The notes under the pieces are model-generated. The model saw only the letters and a list, made by a program, of their open reading frames with translations. It was not told where the DNA came from and searched no databases. The position numbers and the translations under genes are program-made. A stretch of DNA of 64,000 nucleotides. It comes from Protonemura montana. Its lineage: Eukaryota > Arthropoda > Insecta > Plecoptera > Nemouridae. Shown here piece after piece: positions 37,401 through 49,566 of the stretch; the first letter of the stretch is position 1; every line of letters begins with the position of its first letter. Location of the stretch: the NCBI GenBank assembly GCA_947568835.1, contig OX387602.1, forward strand, positions 29,099,633 to 29,163,632, in the 5' to 3' direction.

Positions 37401-39175
37401 GGAAATAACAGAGAGCATAAAGAAACTCGGAAGTGATATTTTAACGGGACCTGGTTCAGGTTTCATCGCCCAGTTAAGATAGTAGGAGTGCAGGGATCCT
37501 CCTCTATCCAGTGTAGGTTTGATGGGTCAAAATAAATCTATTTTTTCAGGACACCGTTCTGGCAACTCTTGGTCCTGCCGAGTCCTTTAATTGCAAGAAT
37601 TCGTCGCGTGTACCTGTGATTCGGAAATACACATGTTTTACTTATGGTGTGGATAAAACATTGAGGTACGACTACGAGCTTTATCTATAAATCCACTGCC
37701 CCTAAGCGACAACACTCTTGCACCAAAAGCCAAACCTTTTTAGTACCTCGGAGGTAAAATATTAATCTGTCGTGTTGGGATTGCCATGCACTTTCTTTAC
37801 AGCAATGCAGTGGTTCAGTATATCTGAACTTTTGGTCAGCAATACGCCAATTGCCTATGTAAAGAGAAAAGTCCTTTTAACTATTAATTCACATTCTAGA
37901 ACTGCACATTTGATAGTTACGTTCTTCATAAATCTTCGAGTGCCTAAATATTAAATAACCTAACTTTTAGGTGGATTTCAAAACAAAACGAACGTTTTGG
38001 TCAAACAGTAGCCGTCAAACGCCTCACTGGGTCAAGGTCCCTGTTCGTTGATTGAGCGGCGAGCGCTCTGCGGTCATCGAGCACACTAGTCACCACTTCA
38101 ACGGCGTGTACCGAAGCCAGGCGACCCAGGGTCGAGTCCCACGCAGCCCCCCTGGGCGCTGGTTAGAAGCGCGAAACTTGGGCGCCGGTGTCGCAGGGAC
38201 GTGACTGGCACGCCGATGCGATTACGCCGGCGAATAACAATGCGCGTATCACGCGGCGTCGTTTCGTTGCGACAAAGTTTCCAAGTTTCGCAGTGTGTGT
38301 TTGTGTGTGTGTGAAGATACAATGCCCTTCCTTTGTTTTGGGCGAGATGGCCAACTTTCAGTCGTCTTAGTGTTTCTAACGTGCTCGGCGAGAACGGCGA
38401 ACTCAGATTTTGACAACGTACTCGGTGATAATTTGCCGGAGAGAGTAATACTTTGAGTCAACTTTGTTCAATAGAAAGATAACTTGGGGCTAATCATGAA
38501 TATGGATATCTTATTTTAGGTTATAAGTTTCCGAAACTTTTAATTTAAGTCACTATTTTATTTAGCTCAGTGACAGATTTGTAAAAAGATTTGACATGTT
38601 GCACTGTTAAGTCGTTTAGTATACACTATCTGTGCAAGTTTTGACCTGTCAGTTAGAGACATCGTCGTTTTGATATAAATTAACTGGCAGTTACCGTTAA
38701 CCGAACTTAAGCGTCGCCTTTTATTTTAGCGAACTCGAAGCCAAGAACAATTCATAAGAAAAAACGCGCGTAAACTGTTAGCTCGGCAAAGACGACGAGC
38801 TCGACCCCCGAAAAGAACACGATGCCGTCGTTTCGCGGCGGCGTCCCGACTTAAACCAAGCGCAGCGTGGCGTAAATGCTTAATTCAGCCCGCGCAAACT
38901 CGACTATAATTCACAAACTTTTAGCAGCCGACCCCCGACCCGTGGGAGGCAAGAAAAAAACCAACTTTTCCGTGTTAGAAATTGTTTTTTTTTCCGCTAC
39001 CCTCCCAAGTTTATCAACGCGTTATTGCCATGAAGGCGCCGGTCACAGGTTTGACAGGTGATTGCTTTATTGTCGAAGCCGTGGTCGCGGCGACTGCCAC
39101 GGCACCGTGGGCACGTGCGGACGCGACGGGAACTAGGCGCGCCAACCGACGCATCGTACAAATCTTGGCTAATTT
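34450..39175. other. No gene recognised
   Basis: About 4.7 kb with only short frames that lack domains. It holds the 9-bp minisatellite at 36341-36372 and a GT microsatellite near 38292-38312. GGCACCGGGTTTTCCCC at about 35402 resembles a piece of the SINE body but is too short to call. Confidence 0.45.
36341..36372. repeat. 9-bp minisatellite, GGCGTTGGC/GACGTTGGC
   Basis: Three and a half units of nine bases alternate GGCGTTGGC and GACGTTGGC. The shared core GCGTTGG recurs in the array at 42031-42066. Confidence 0.8.
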
Positions 39176-39236
39176 GACGACCCAAGTTAAGCAACATTGT
39201 GCTGAATCCGTCTGCTGAATGGGTGACCACTGTTGT
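39176..39236 (+). repeat. 5S-derived SINE head fragment
   Basis: GACGACCCAAGTTAAGCAAC, TGTGCTGAATC and GAATGGGTGACCAC keep the order of the 5S box A and box C regions. Nothing of the body or tail is seen. Confidence 0.6.
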
Positions 39237-40150
39237 CTTGGACTGGAAGCTAAAGCAATGTGTAATTAAATGGGACAAGGATGCTACAGACTTACTTTCT
39301 GTGGGTATTTTTATTATTATTTACATTATTTGGATTGAAATGACCCAATTATTAAAAGTGACGGGATTGTTTTGTTAAAATTTATTTCTTTTGTAGAATA
39401 ATGTTCTACAAATAGGTTCTTTAGATAAGAAAATGCATTTTTATATTTTTAGTGGGGGAAAAATAAAAAAAATGCAATATTATACAAAGCTATTTCACTT
39501 AAAAAAAAACTATTTGAAATGGGTTTTGAATGCTAAGTAAAGAACAACTAAAATTCCCGACGTTTTCTTTGACTTGTAGTCGGTTTTTCTCTCAGCATTG
39601 GTCGATACTTGCTTATCACACAAGTGCAGGAAAAATGACAGGTGTCAAAGAAACAACACACAGCCAGTGACCTTGTCGCGGCGTTCAATGAGTTTCCCAT
39701 TTTCACAAGGTCGTGGGCCGCGACTGAGAATCGCTCGCTATCAGCCAGTTTTCCCTCTTGAAATCGCCCCCATGCTAACCCAAACAGACAGGATAGAAGG
39801 AGGGTAATGAGTGCGGTCGGGGGTTGAGTTCAACTCTAAGATGAGGAATGCGACTGGATTGGCAGGAAATGGGATCCTGAAAGAGATGAACGCTACCTTG
39901 AGAAAATCGGTAGGCTCATCAATTAGCTTAATTAGATCCAAGAACATGGTACGTGAGGTTTTTAGCGTAGCTCTTGTGCTATCTGCTGTCATTTTTCTTA
40001 ACTATCCTGGTTGATATTAAAGCGAATGTTTTTTTTGGGACAGCCCTTTTTTCCCAAATTTATGCTCGTTGAAAAATAGCCTTTAGCGATTGTAGTGTAT
40101 TTAGAGTGCGTCGTTTACCAGTAAAAATATGTGGCAGGTACATTTTTGTT
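39237..40150. other. No gene recognised; contains one copy of a dispersed repeat
   Basis: AT-rich DNA with the dispersed repeat at 39501-39575. The frames around 39741-40014 overlap on both strands and have no domain. Confidence 0.45.
39501..39575 (+). repeat. Dispersed repeat, copy 1
   Basis: AACTATTTGAAATGGGTTTT, GAATGCTAAGTAAAG and ATTCCCGACGTTTTC align in order with the copy at 58463-58558. Similarity stops after CCCGACGTTT. The family is unknown to me, but a CCCGACGTTTCG-type motif beside a terminus is common in invertebrate retroelement ends. Confidence 0.55.
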
Positions 40151-40998
40151 TGTGGAGTTTAGCGACGTAATGTTTTGACAACGGTCAGTTCGGAAATGGT
40201 CTAATGGCTTCGGTGAATGAGTAGATGAAGAACTTACCGAGCCTAGAAGGGTGGAAAAAACTACCCGATTTTGGCAAGGAGAGAATTCCTGGCGAAGAGC
40301 GCTTAGATAATCACAGGATTAACGATCTTTAAAAAAGAAAATTTGAAAAGGATGCCTCCACTAATGCATCCTGTTAAGAGATTAATAAGCAAGACAAGTG
40401 AAGAAGCTGTACTAATAATCTTTCCAACCTCTCCGTCTCTCCCGAACAGAACTAGTCATACCGAACGGTTTGGCGTGTTGGAAACACCGGTTCTCGTTAG
40501 ATCACCGAAGTTAAGCAACACTGCGCTGAGTCAGGTATTGGATGGGTGACCATAATACACATGACCAGTTCTGTTTGGGAGAGAGGTTGGAGGAATGAAA
40601 TTTAGTACAGCGACTTCACTCGCCTTGCTTATCAACCTCTTGACGGCATGGATTTGTGGAGGAATCCTGCTGTTCGCGTTGTACCGTCCTTCGGAAGGGA
40701 CGTTAAGCCGGTGGTCCCCTTGGTGCTCTTCGACAGGAGTAGGCTGCGTGCCGGCACCAGGTTTCCCCTCCTCCCTTCTAGGCTAGGTTAGGTTCATCAT
40801 TATCCACTCATTCACCGACGCCATTAGACCAGTGCCGCAGGGCCAGTTGTCTACACAGTGCTTCGTTAAACACCACAAATAATAATAATAGAACTAGTCA
40901 TAATCCGATAATAATCCGATAAGGTCACCCATCCGACACCAAACCCGTCGCAGTGTTGCCTAACTTCGGTGATCTCACTAGATCCGGTATTGTTAACT
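40151..40998 (-). mobile_element. Older 5S-derived SINE, split by a younger copy
   Basis: The minus-strand copy starts near 40998 with its 5S head (the plus strand shows CCTAACTTCGGTGATC and GGTCACCCATCCGACACC), which runs down to 40903. It is interrupted by the plus-strand element at 40461-40889 plus its duplicated target. It then continues from 40460 through the spacer (TCTCTCCCGAACAGAA), the body and the tail GTGGAGTTTAGCGACGT at about 40156. Joining the two outer parts restores the normal family order. The copy is more diverged than its insert. Confidence 0.82.
40461..40889 (+). mobile_element. Full-length 5S-derived SINE, nested
   Basis: This 429-bp copy lies between perfect 13-bp duplications, AGAACTAGTCATA, at 40448-40460 and 40890-40902. 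It has the CCGAACGGTTTGGCG head, a single 5S segment without tandem expansion, the spacer, the complete body with CTTCGGAAGGGACGTTAAGC, a short TCATCATT run, and a tail in which GCGTCGTTAAAC has become GCTTCGTTAAAC. It ends in AATAATAATA. It inserted into the spacer of an older minus-strand copy of the same family. Confidence 0.93.
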
Positions 40999-41069
40999 CG
41001 GCGTTGTTTTAAAAAGTGTACCAAGCACGAGCAATTCATGAACATATCATTGACAAAAAGTTACCAGTA

Positions 41070-41476
41070 TTTATTTATTTATTTGTGGTGTTTAACGACG
41101 CACTGTTTTTACATCTGGCCATATGGAACTGGTATAATGGCGTTGGTGAATGAGTGGATGATGATGATGAGGATGATGATAAACCTAACCTAGCCTAGTT
41201 GCTGTACTAACTTAACTTTCATCCCTCCAACCTCTCTCCCGAACAGAACTGGTCATGTGTATGGTGGTCACCCATCCAATACCTGACTCAGCGCAGTGTT
41301 GCTTAACTTTCATCCCTCCAACCTCTCTCCCGAACAGAACTGGTCATGTGTATGATGGTCACCCATCCAATACCTAACCCAGCGCAGTGTTGCTTAACTT
41401 TCATCCCTCCAACCTCTCTCCCGAACAGAACTGGTCATGTGTATGATGGTGTTTCCAACACGCCAAACCGCTCGGT
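41070..41476 (-). mobile_element. 5S-derived SINE with 91-bp duplication and internal deletions
   Basis: This minus-strand copy is flanked by the 14-bp duplication AAAAGTTACCAGTA at 41056-41069 and 41477-41490. Reading from 41476, the head CCGAGCGGTTTGGCG reaches GGAAACACC and then jumps straight to ATCATACACATGACC, losing the first 5S segment. Two full 91-bp promoter units follow, at 41302-41392 and 41211-41301. After the second unit an extra AGTTA precedes GTACAGCAAC. Most of the body is then missing, joining directly to TAGGCTAGGTTAGG, the microsatellite and the 3' tail with an AAAT-type end. Confidence 0.9.
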
Positions 41477-42994
41477 AAAAGTTACCAGTAGAAAAGACCC
41501 AAAGAAACGAAGGTAATATTCGTGCGATAACGCGCTGTGTTTTCGATTACACAGCTTTCTCAAAGAGCGGTGTTTCATCTTTGTCCCTATCCTCTCAAGT
41601 GTATCTCTCGGATGATATCTGTCTCAATTTGGGTCACTCGTTTCCCCATCTGTCCGCTAAATACAATACACTTTACCACGACGCCTTCCATTGCGCACAT
41701 CTTTGCGGTCGTTCCCTCGGCACTCTTTAAAGACGTCCTGAATGTCTTTCCAGGACCCGCGTTCCTGCACCACTAGCGCCGCCAATGGAAACGCGGAATT
41801 TTGCAAAACTAATTAGAAAAGCAGTTACATGAGTCCCAAGAGTAAGTCTGTCGTCCTCAGCAACATTCTTGCTGTTTTGCCGCCTGGCAAGAGGAGTTAT
41901 TCTCTTTCTAGATTCTAAATGATATTCTTTTGAAATCAGCGAACAAATGAAAAAATAAGCTGGAATAAAACAGCGTTAAAGAAACTAATTTCAAAGGCGT
42001 TTATGATTTCTTTGTGCGCGAGCGCGACGACAGCGTTGGCAGCGTTGGCAGCGTTGGCAGCGTTGGCTTATTTAAAGCTGAATATGTAGTGAAAATGTTC
42101 ACCATTCAATTTTCCATGTAATTGATCTGATTATTTTCTTCACTGCCATCAATTTTCTATGAATTGTCCAGGAATTTTCCAGGAATTGCGTTGCACTTCG
42201 CCATTTAAGTCTTTCTAAAAAAAAAATCTGTAATTTGCGATTTTGACAAAGATGACTTGACAGTTAAAATCGATTGTCTAATCACCCTGCTTTGACCTCT
42301 CGACTCTGCAAACAAAACGTCACTTAAAAGTTCAGAAATTCGAAGTGGCCGCGTTTTAAAAAGAAACGCCATTTAGATTTCCTTTGACGCGTTTAGAAAC
42401 AAAAGAAAACAAACGCGAATTAGGTTTGTGCCAAGAAGTCTGGCATTCTTTTAATTCGATTGAGTGAAATTAAGCCGCGTTACCCCCTCGACGTGGTCAC
42501 GACGCTCTCGTGCGGCGTGCGGCGTCGCCTTTGAAGTCTCTCGACGACGAGCGTCGCGACGCTCGAGACGCTCGTCCACGGGCGACGGAGGAATCGCTGC
42601 AGGCTCGACGCCTCTCGACTTTGATGCGTTATTCCAACGAAACGCAGCGTATTTTAATTTTCTTTTGGTTTTTCGAGCGTGGAAAATATGTCAAACGCCG
42701 TTTCAAGGACATTTTCTTTCTCAAAAGTTCGACCTTACACTGTTTTTTTTTACTTGTTTTTGCTTCCCGAAATGGCGTCAGCTTTGTTGAAAGGACAATT
42801 TGTTCGAGAGTTAAAACCGTGGAATATTTTCTATTTCTTTAATGGAATTTATCAGTTACTTTTGTTGAGAAAAAACGCCTTTTAATAACGTATTTTCAAA
42901 GAATCACGAAACTGGATTTTTAATCGTACTCTTTTTAAAAACGTACTCACATTGATGTTAGGATTTCTCAAGTTCCAGAGACAGATCTACTAAC
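41477..42994. other. No gene recognised; 9-bp minisatellite and GC palindrome
   Basis: Contains the GCGTTGG array (42031-42066) and a CpG-rich block at 42478-42620 with an 18-bp palindrome. The frames at 42464-42885 are open in all three plus phases because of local composition, and no domain is seen. Confidence 0.45.
42031..42066. repeat. 9-bp minisatellite, CAGCGTTGG x4
   Basis: Four perfect tandem copies of CAGCGTTGG preceded by a GCG-rich lead-in. Confidence 0.9.
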
Positions 42995-43153
42995 TGGATA
43001 TGAGGAGGAATCCTGATTCCTCATTCAACCTTCAGCCAGTGGTCCTCATTCTACTTGCCGGCACCGGGTTTCCCCTCCTCACTTCTACGCTACTCCATGC
43101 ACCGACACCATAAGACCTGTTGACAAAACAGTGCGTCGTTAAACACAACCAAT
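42995..43153 (+). mobile_element. 5'-truncated 5S-derived SINE
   Basis: It begins within the body (GGATATGAGGAGGAATCCTG) and continues through GCCGGCACCGGGTTTCCCCT, a shortened segment lacking the TCATCATC run, and the 3' tail AACAGTGCGTCGTTAAACAC. The 5S head is absent, consistent with incomplete reverse transcription or later loss. Confidence 0.78.
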
Positions 43154-46100
43154 TTAGTAACCCAAATGATGAGCGCTACTGGTCTGTCTTTTGAGCCCGT
43201 TCAGTACGATCGCCTTCCTCCCCCTACCCCTGCGCAAAACACACAATGGCCGCTGCCCGAGTCTTGCTTTCTGCCCGCTGGCCCAAGAACTCACACAACG
43301 GCCTCCTTTGTGTCCTTTCCCTGGCTTAATGTCGCATCCGGAGTTGCGGAGACGTCGTCCCTTGAACGTCCGCACATTCTGATATTGCCAAGGACATCTA
43401 ACAAATCGATACCAAGAACTCCAAAAAAAAAAAAAACTTCTCCAGTAACAAAGGGCGTCATCGATTGGTCGACAAGCGCCTACTTCAGCTGATATTCAAA
43501 TTTCCGGCGAAAAGTGAACCAATGTGGTCGTTGAAAAAGAAAAGAAGGGCGCGATTGACTGTCACCCGATGCAGTGAGATGAGTTTTTCCGCATTTTTCA
43601 CAGCCCGTTGGTTGATAAAATATGCGCTTCCCTTGTGCACGAAGAGATTTTCTTTGGATCATTTTCTTTTATTTAGTCACGCCACGTTGGGAAAATCTCG
43701 AAGCGGATCGGCGATACTAGGGGGAATGTGTCAAGACAAAAGACAAAGCCAATTTCTAAGCAATAAAAGCAATATTCCCGACCGCCGTGCGCTGCTCTGT
43801 CTCTTGTTTTTCGCCGCGCATTATGGACCGCGTCTCTAGGCGGCCCAGGACTCCGCCAGAGTCGCGTGCCATTTGTTTTCTCCATAGTTTTTTTTTTGTC
43901 CCCGGCGCGTTGACTTGTTTTATTGGCAATATTTATTTGTCTACCTTGTCGCTCTACCGGCTCGCAGCGATCCAGGAAGTGTGCCAGAGAGAGAAGGCAT
44001 GTGTCGAGTCTCAAAGTGACAGTGAATTCAATAACGAGTCACCCCCGTGTTAGTCTGCGCCCGTGAGTTAGACAAGGACAGCTTGTGTTTCGATGTTTTG
44101 CCGAGAGACCGAGAGAGAGAGAGAGAGAGACAGATAGTGGTGGACTTTCGAGGCGTTGGGTTTATTTTCATCTGTCAAACGCTTAGGTTTGCTAGCCTGT
44201 GCGACATGGCTTGCGTCCCTGGGGCCGTGACGTGTTGGTTGGCTAACCTGACAGCTGGCTAACGAACCAGACGCGACATACGCGGCAAAAATACAACGTT
44301 TTCATTGGATCGAATAGGATTCTGTTTTATCGGTTTATTGTCTATTGTTTTTTTTGCGTTTTTTTTCCGGTGTGAAAGGTGCGAGGCTGTGTGTTGGCGT
44401 ATTTTGTTTTACGGGATTTGGAGGGGAAAAAGGATGGTTACACTGTTGTTCATTTGTTCATTTAGGGATAACGATATAAATGAAAACATAAGTCCTGGTT
44501 GAATTACTTAGTTTGTGGCCAAACACATTGGAAAAATGGTTCTCGAAATAAAGTTTCTAAGTTTGTAAGATCTGCGGAGGCTTTGTTTGACGTGCTCTCG
44601 CCTTTCATACGAAGCGAACGCGGCTTTTTGAGACCCAAAGGGCTTCGAACGGGTACCGTCCGATAGCGCGCCCCGCCAGGGGCTTACAACGGCGACCCCC
44701 GCGGGTCAAATAAGAGGGGGGGGGGGGCGTTGACCCACCACCCTACACCCTTGTTTCCGGCTTGTTTTTATACTTTCAGCCCACCTGATTTACGACCACC
44801 TGCCACGGCCGAGGTTAGCCCATAAAAGTGCTCCAGTTGTGTGTAGTTAATTAATTTCTGAAAGAGATGTAATGTTTGTACCTAGAGCTGCACACAACGG
44901 CGGGACGCCGATCCAGTCTTCCCCGGACAGCTTTATGAGAATGTTATTGTGTTGACGATTACTAGCCGCCCTTTAAATGTGAATTAGGGTCCGATGATCA
45001 CAGAGATTTACATGTTTTGCGGATAGAATGCATCGATAACATAGACTTAGCGTAGGGCTCGAACTAAGCCCCTGAAAACCCTATCAATCGGGCAATTTTT
45101 ATACCCGTATACCTTTCCAAATCTCTTTGAATGATGACTGATTGAATATTAACGATAATGTTTTGCAGCATGGCTTTTTGCAGGCTCTTAGATTTATTAG
45201 AGGTAGACATGGAAAGGAAGCCGATAATATCAAACGGTCTCTTTGTCCTGATAACATCGAATCAATCCAGATTCTGTAAGTTATCATAAGAAAACATCAT
45301 GCTGAAGTCACGATAATGTTTTACCTACGACTGGATGCAAATTAAATTCCAGTCCAGCAAGACTGGGTGTTGTCTGCATAAGGCTTTCTTCCCGATTGAG
45401 TCATAAATCAGCAATTTCTCCTCGCCAGAAAACGCCCCAAAAAGTATCATAATTAAATTACCTCATCGCGCACAGACCTCGCGCAGCATGGCCCCCCGGC
45501 TTACAGACGACCAGCCTTTCCACCCGAGCCAGGACGTCGGCTAGGGACGTCGCCGTCAGCTCGGGCCAGGAGTCGTCGAGCAAAGTTGGTGTCAATTAAG
45601 CCTGTCCACCGTTTGACGGTGCTAGTTAACTCTTTCGCCGCCGCCACGGGGAACGGCGTGTTTTGCTGCTGGTAGATTTGACCTGACCGTGACGTCAGGG
45701 TCGTCCCCGAAGGCCGGTAGACGATGGAAAGTTCTGTCCCAAACAGGTTAGGTATACACACGTCTCAGCCAAATGAAGCATATACCAGCCCCATGTATGC
45801 CTTTACGGTGCTGGCTCAGGGTTATGAGATTTAATGCTGTTAATTGTGTTTGTTCCGAAAGCTGTGTCCGGCCATAGAGACACTTGGTTCTAGTGTCTCA
45901 AGCAATTACGCGGAGCCTGGCCAAAGAGGATGGGCGTCGTGGGTCCTCTGGAGCGTCCCGGAATGGTTTATGCATGAGAAAACGACGACCTACGCGCGGT
46001 CAAAGTGACAACTATGATAATAAAGCGGAAAGTTGACGCGCTCGGTTAGGGGGTGATGATGGGGGAGGGGCGGCGACGATGAAGCTCTGCGTGGGGTGGG

Positions 46101-49100
46101 TGCTGAGTTTGGGGTCATTCCGTAAATGCTGGGTTCAGTATCGAGCGGAATTCCGATGTTTTGGAGATCTCATTTACGTTTTCAGAACTACACACAGACT
46201 CCCGTAGATGGATTCGGCTAATTTCTTGCTCCCTCATGCTTCAATTGCTTCTGAACGCGATTGTATTGCGTATAATCTCTTTTGCAAGTCTTTGCCTGTC
46301 AAAGGAAGCAGAAGACATATTTAAATCACTCTATAGATGCAATCAAAAACATCTTTGATAGTACCAAAAAACGCCCGTTCAATCGTGAAATCTCATGCCT
46401 GTTAAACGTTTCTCTCTGCAGAGAGCGCCCATATTTGGGCTGGAACAACGCCCTCCCTCATGGCTCCTTTACGTCGTTGATTAGGGTCTGCAGTCGTCGA
46501 ACATGCGTACGGGTATTTAAAGGCTGGGCTCGGATGCGTTTCGCCGGGTTGCGTGCCGCACGCACGGGAATCTGGTGGCAAAGAGGGAAGATTTTTTTAT
46601 GGGTCCAAGCCTGGGAATCCAGCTGGACGAGATTAGAGCCAAAGGGTTATACTGTTAAGCATTGAAGTCGAGCGCTCGATATATATTCATTGGTTTATTT
46701 GATGAGCGAGCTCGATGAGTATTTGCTTAAATCCCCCTGTCATTATTATTTATTGCCTACTTCTTTATTAATTCCATAATCCAACTCCCATAACCACTCG
46801 CGGCTGCTGCTTGATAATCAGTTAATCCCTTGCTCTACAAAGTAAAATGCTGTCTTCCTTGTGATTTCGTTTGAATCTGCTGATCGACTTCACCTGACAG
46901 GTTTAAACAACCCGGCTTGCCATGTTGGTTTTGATCTAATTATGTGACGCCGGCTTCCAGCTTTTAGTCGAACTTTGAGGCGCTCTAAATTGTGAATGAG
47001 ATGGCCGGTATAATTAAACATTTGTGATTACAGCCAGCTTGCATTGTGTCAACACCATGAGGCCATCGATGTACAAATTGAGTTGGTTACAGATTCACGC
47101 CAAGATAACGAGATCGCCACACGCGATCAGAGAATCGACTTTGCTTCTCTATGGAAAAGCTTGTGGTAGAACGGAGATAAAGGATGAGTGAGAAGACAAT
47201 AGTGGACGGGAAGGGAGAGCAAAGGAAAGAGCTAGTTGGGATTAAAATCCAGTGAGCCCGTTCAGGCTGCAAGCTCGACTCTAACCCTTTGGCCCAAGTT
47301 CAGTCGAGGCGAACTCTCCTGGGCCTCCACCGAACCGTCCTATTAGTTAGCCTTGCGTTTGGCTACAGTTTGGAATCCATGTAGCCGGGGCCGGCCGCCG
47401 AGCGCGCTCTCAAGTGACCCGGGATTTGTCGACACTAACTTTGTTAGACATTGTTTACTCCCGTCGAAATGTAAACAGAGTTTAGCTGGTCGTGTGTTTT
47501 GTTACGCATTCTGCCATTGGTCAGTTGTGCACGGGCCCGGCTAGCGCTAGTCGGTCTAGTTGCCGAGCCAGCGCTTCCTAGAACAACACTTTCCGATCTA
47601 ATCAGTCGTGACCGAGCAGGCTGCAACTGTTTGGAATAAATTACTGACAGTGGGTGCAGAGAGAAGTTGAGTCGGGAGCGGTTTTGACGTGGCACTGAAG
47701 CGCCGATCGTCGATTGTTTCTATTTTCTTTTGTCTTTTTTTTTCCGAGATCAAGATGTTACCGCTCGGCCGTGATTCAGTTGGAAATGATTTTCGATAAT
47801 GTTTTCCCTTTATATTCGATATTCAGACAAGAATCCGTTGCTTTGCTTACAACCTGATTACCATAGTGAATACGAAATGCTACAAATGGAATTCAGATGA
47901 GAAAATACCATTTTAAAAAAACCGCGCTTCGTCACAGCCGCGTGAAAAACGTCAACTTGAAAAGCTACTTCACGGCATACTTTAATCTGTCGCTGTCACC
48001 ACGTCACCGTGGTGCACTGTCATTGTTTTAGCAACTAACAGAATCGCTCACTTACTAAGCTCGCCGTTCCAATAGGAAAATATTTTACCTCCCTATGACG
48101 GCGCAGCGTCAACGAGCGCAGACTTCGAAGGTCGTTAGCAACCGTGTCGTCGACGTCGAGACAACGGCGTCCTCGACGGATGACGGGCTGCTCTTGAAGC
48201 TTCATTAAAATGAATGACGGCGTCAAGGGCGCGCTGTCACTCGCGTCGTCTTCGACTGGCTCATCGATTTCCAGTACAGAGGGCGACGTCGGCGTCGTTA
48301 TTTTAGCCGATTCGAGATTTTTTTTTGCTTGACCTTGGCGGTGGCCTTGGGTGCTACGCCAGGAAAGCGTCTGTGGACCAAGGATGTGCAATAATAACAC
48401 CGCTATAAAATTAAAACGCCGAATTTCCGAAGTCCCATCTCGGGCCAGGCTGTGTCCATCATACCCCACCTCGCCACCACCCTCATGTTCATTATGCCAT
48501 TGCCATATGGCTCGTCGTCGAACTACGTTAACAAAATCTGAAGCTTTTTACCTAAGGTGACACTGAACTTGCGATGATCAATCCTATTCAAGCAGCCTCT
48601 CGGTACAATACACATGGATTATAGTACCTTAGCGATTCCTCATCGTACAAAATCAATATCGCACTGTCTGCTCCAGGAAACGCTTTAAAATCCTTTAAGT
48701 CAAAAATAAATTACAATACATGAATGCTAAGCGCCGGGGGAAGACAGGAACACGAACCGATTCCAGAGCATATTTCCGTGCCGGGCTGGCAAGTACCGTG
48801 GTCCTGGAATAACAGCAAGAATCCAACTCGGAAGTCCCGGGCACTCCTCGGCGCGTGCTCCCGCCATTCATACTTGCCCCCGCAGTCGGCGTAAGCTTAT
48901 CAAATGTATTGAACTTTTTATGCGCGCGACGTGTAAGCCGTTTCTCTTGGCGTTCCTTCGTCTCATTACACAAGTCGTGGGGGCGTTTGGAGGCAAAGAT
49001 TCAGTCGGAGAGAGAGAGAGAGAGAGAGCGCGAGAAAGGATCGCGTTTCTTTGGAGAAAATAAGCTTTTGGAATCTGCTTTGAAGACGGAGCAGAATGCT

Positions 49101-49566
49101 GCGAAATAATCCTAGCAATCTTATTCGTTGTACAATTGCAGATATGAGCTAGCTTGATGTCGACGCTGGCCGGGGTTAGGTTGAGAGGGTATTGGCGTCG
49201 GGTTTACAGGTTTAGTCGAGGGTTACAGCACTAATTTTAAATGTGTGCCACTGAGCAAACGAGCCGGTAAAACATGCCTGTGATAGCTGCTTGCGGTGGT
49301 GTGTGCGGTTGTCTTTTTTACAAAATCTTGCTAAGAAATAATTGCTACTCATTATATCGATAAGTGTGTATCAATCGTTGGGGCAAGCATAAAAAAATAT
49401 TATTTTGTAGAGTAATCCAGGCTTAAATTAAACTGAATAACCATTTTCTTAATTGTACTTTGGTCAGTATTTTAATGCTTGTTTGGGACTCTGACTGGAC
49501 TGTATACTCCATGGTTCTGGGGGCTGGTGCTACCCTGGCGGATACATTATGCTACCAGGCTGCTGG
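43154..49566. other. No gene recognised; microsatellites
   Basis: About 6.4 kb without a supported coding region. It contains GA microsatellites at 44111-44130 and 49009-49028, a G12 run at 44716-44727, and a small hairpin with 8-bp arms GAGACACT/AGTGTCTC at 45877-45899. The minus-strand frame at 48035-48469 (144 codons) is acidic and serine-rich but lies in CpG-rich repeats and shows no domain. Confidence 0.45.

Noticed and set aside
38120-38150. B-box-like GGGTCGAGTCCCACG
   Set aside because: No D arm, anticodon arm or acceptor stem can be placed around it.
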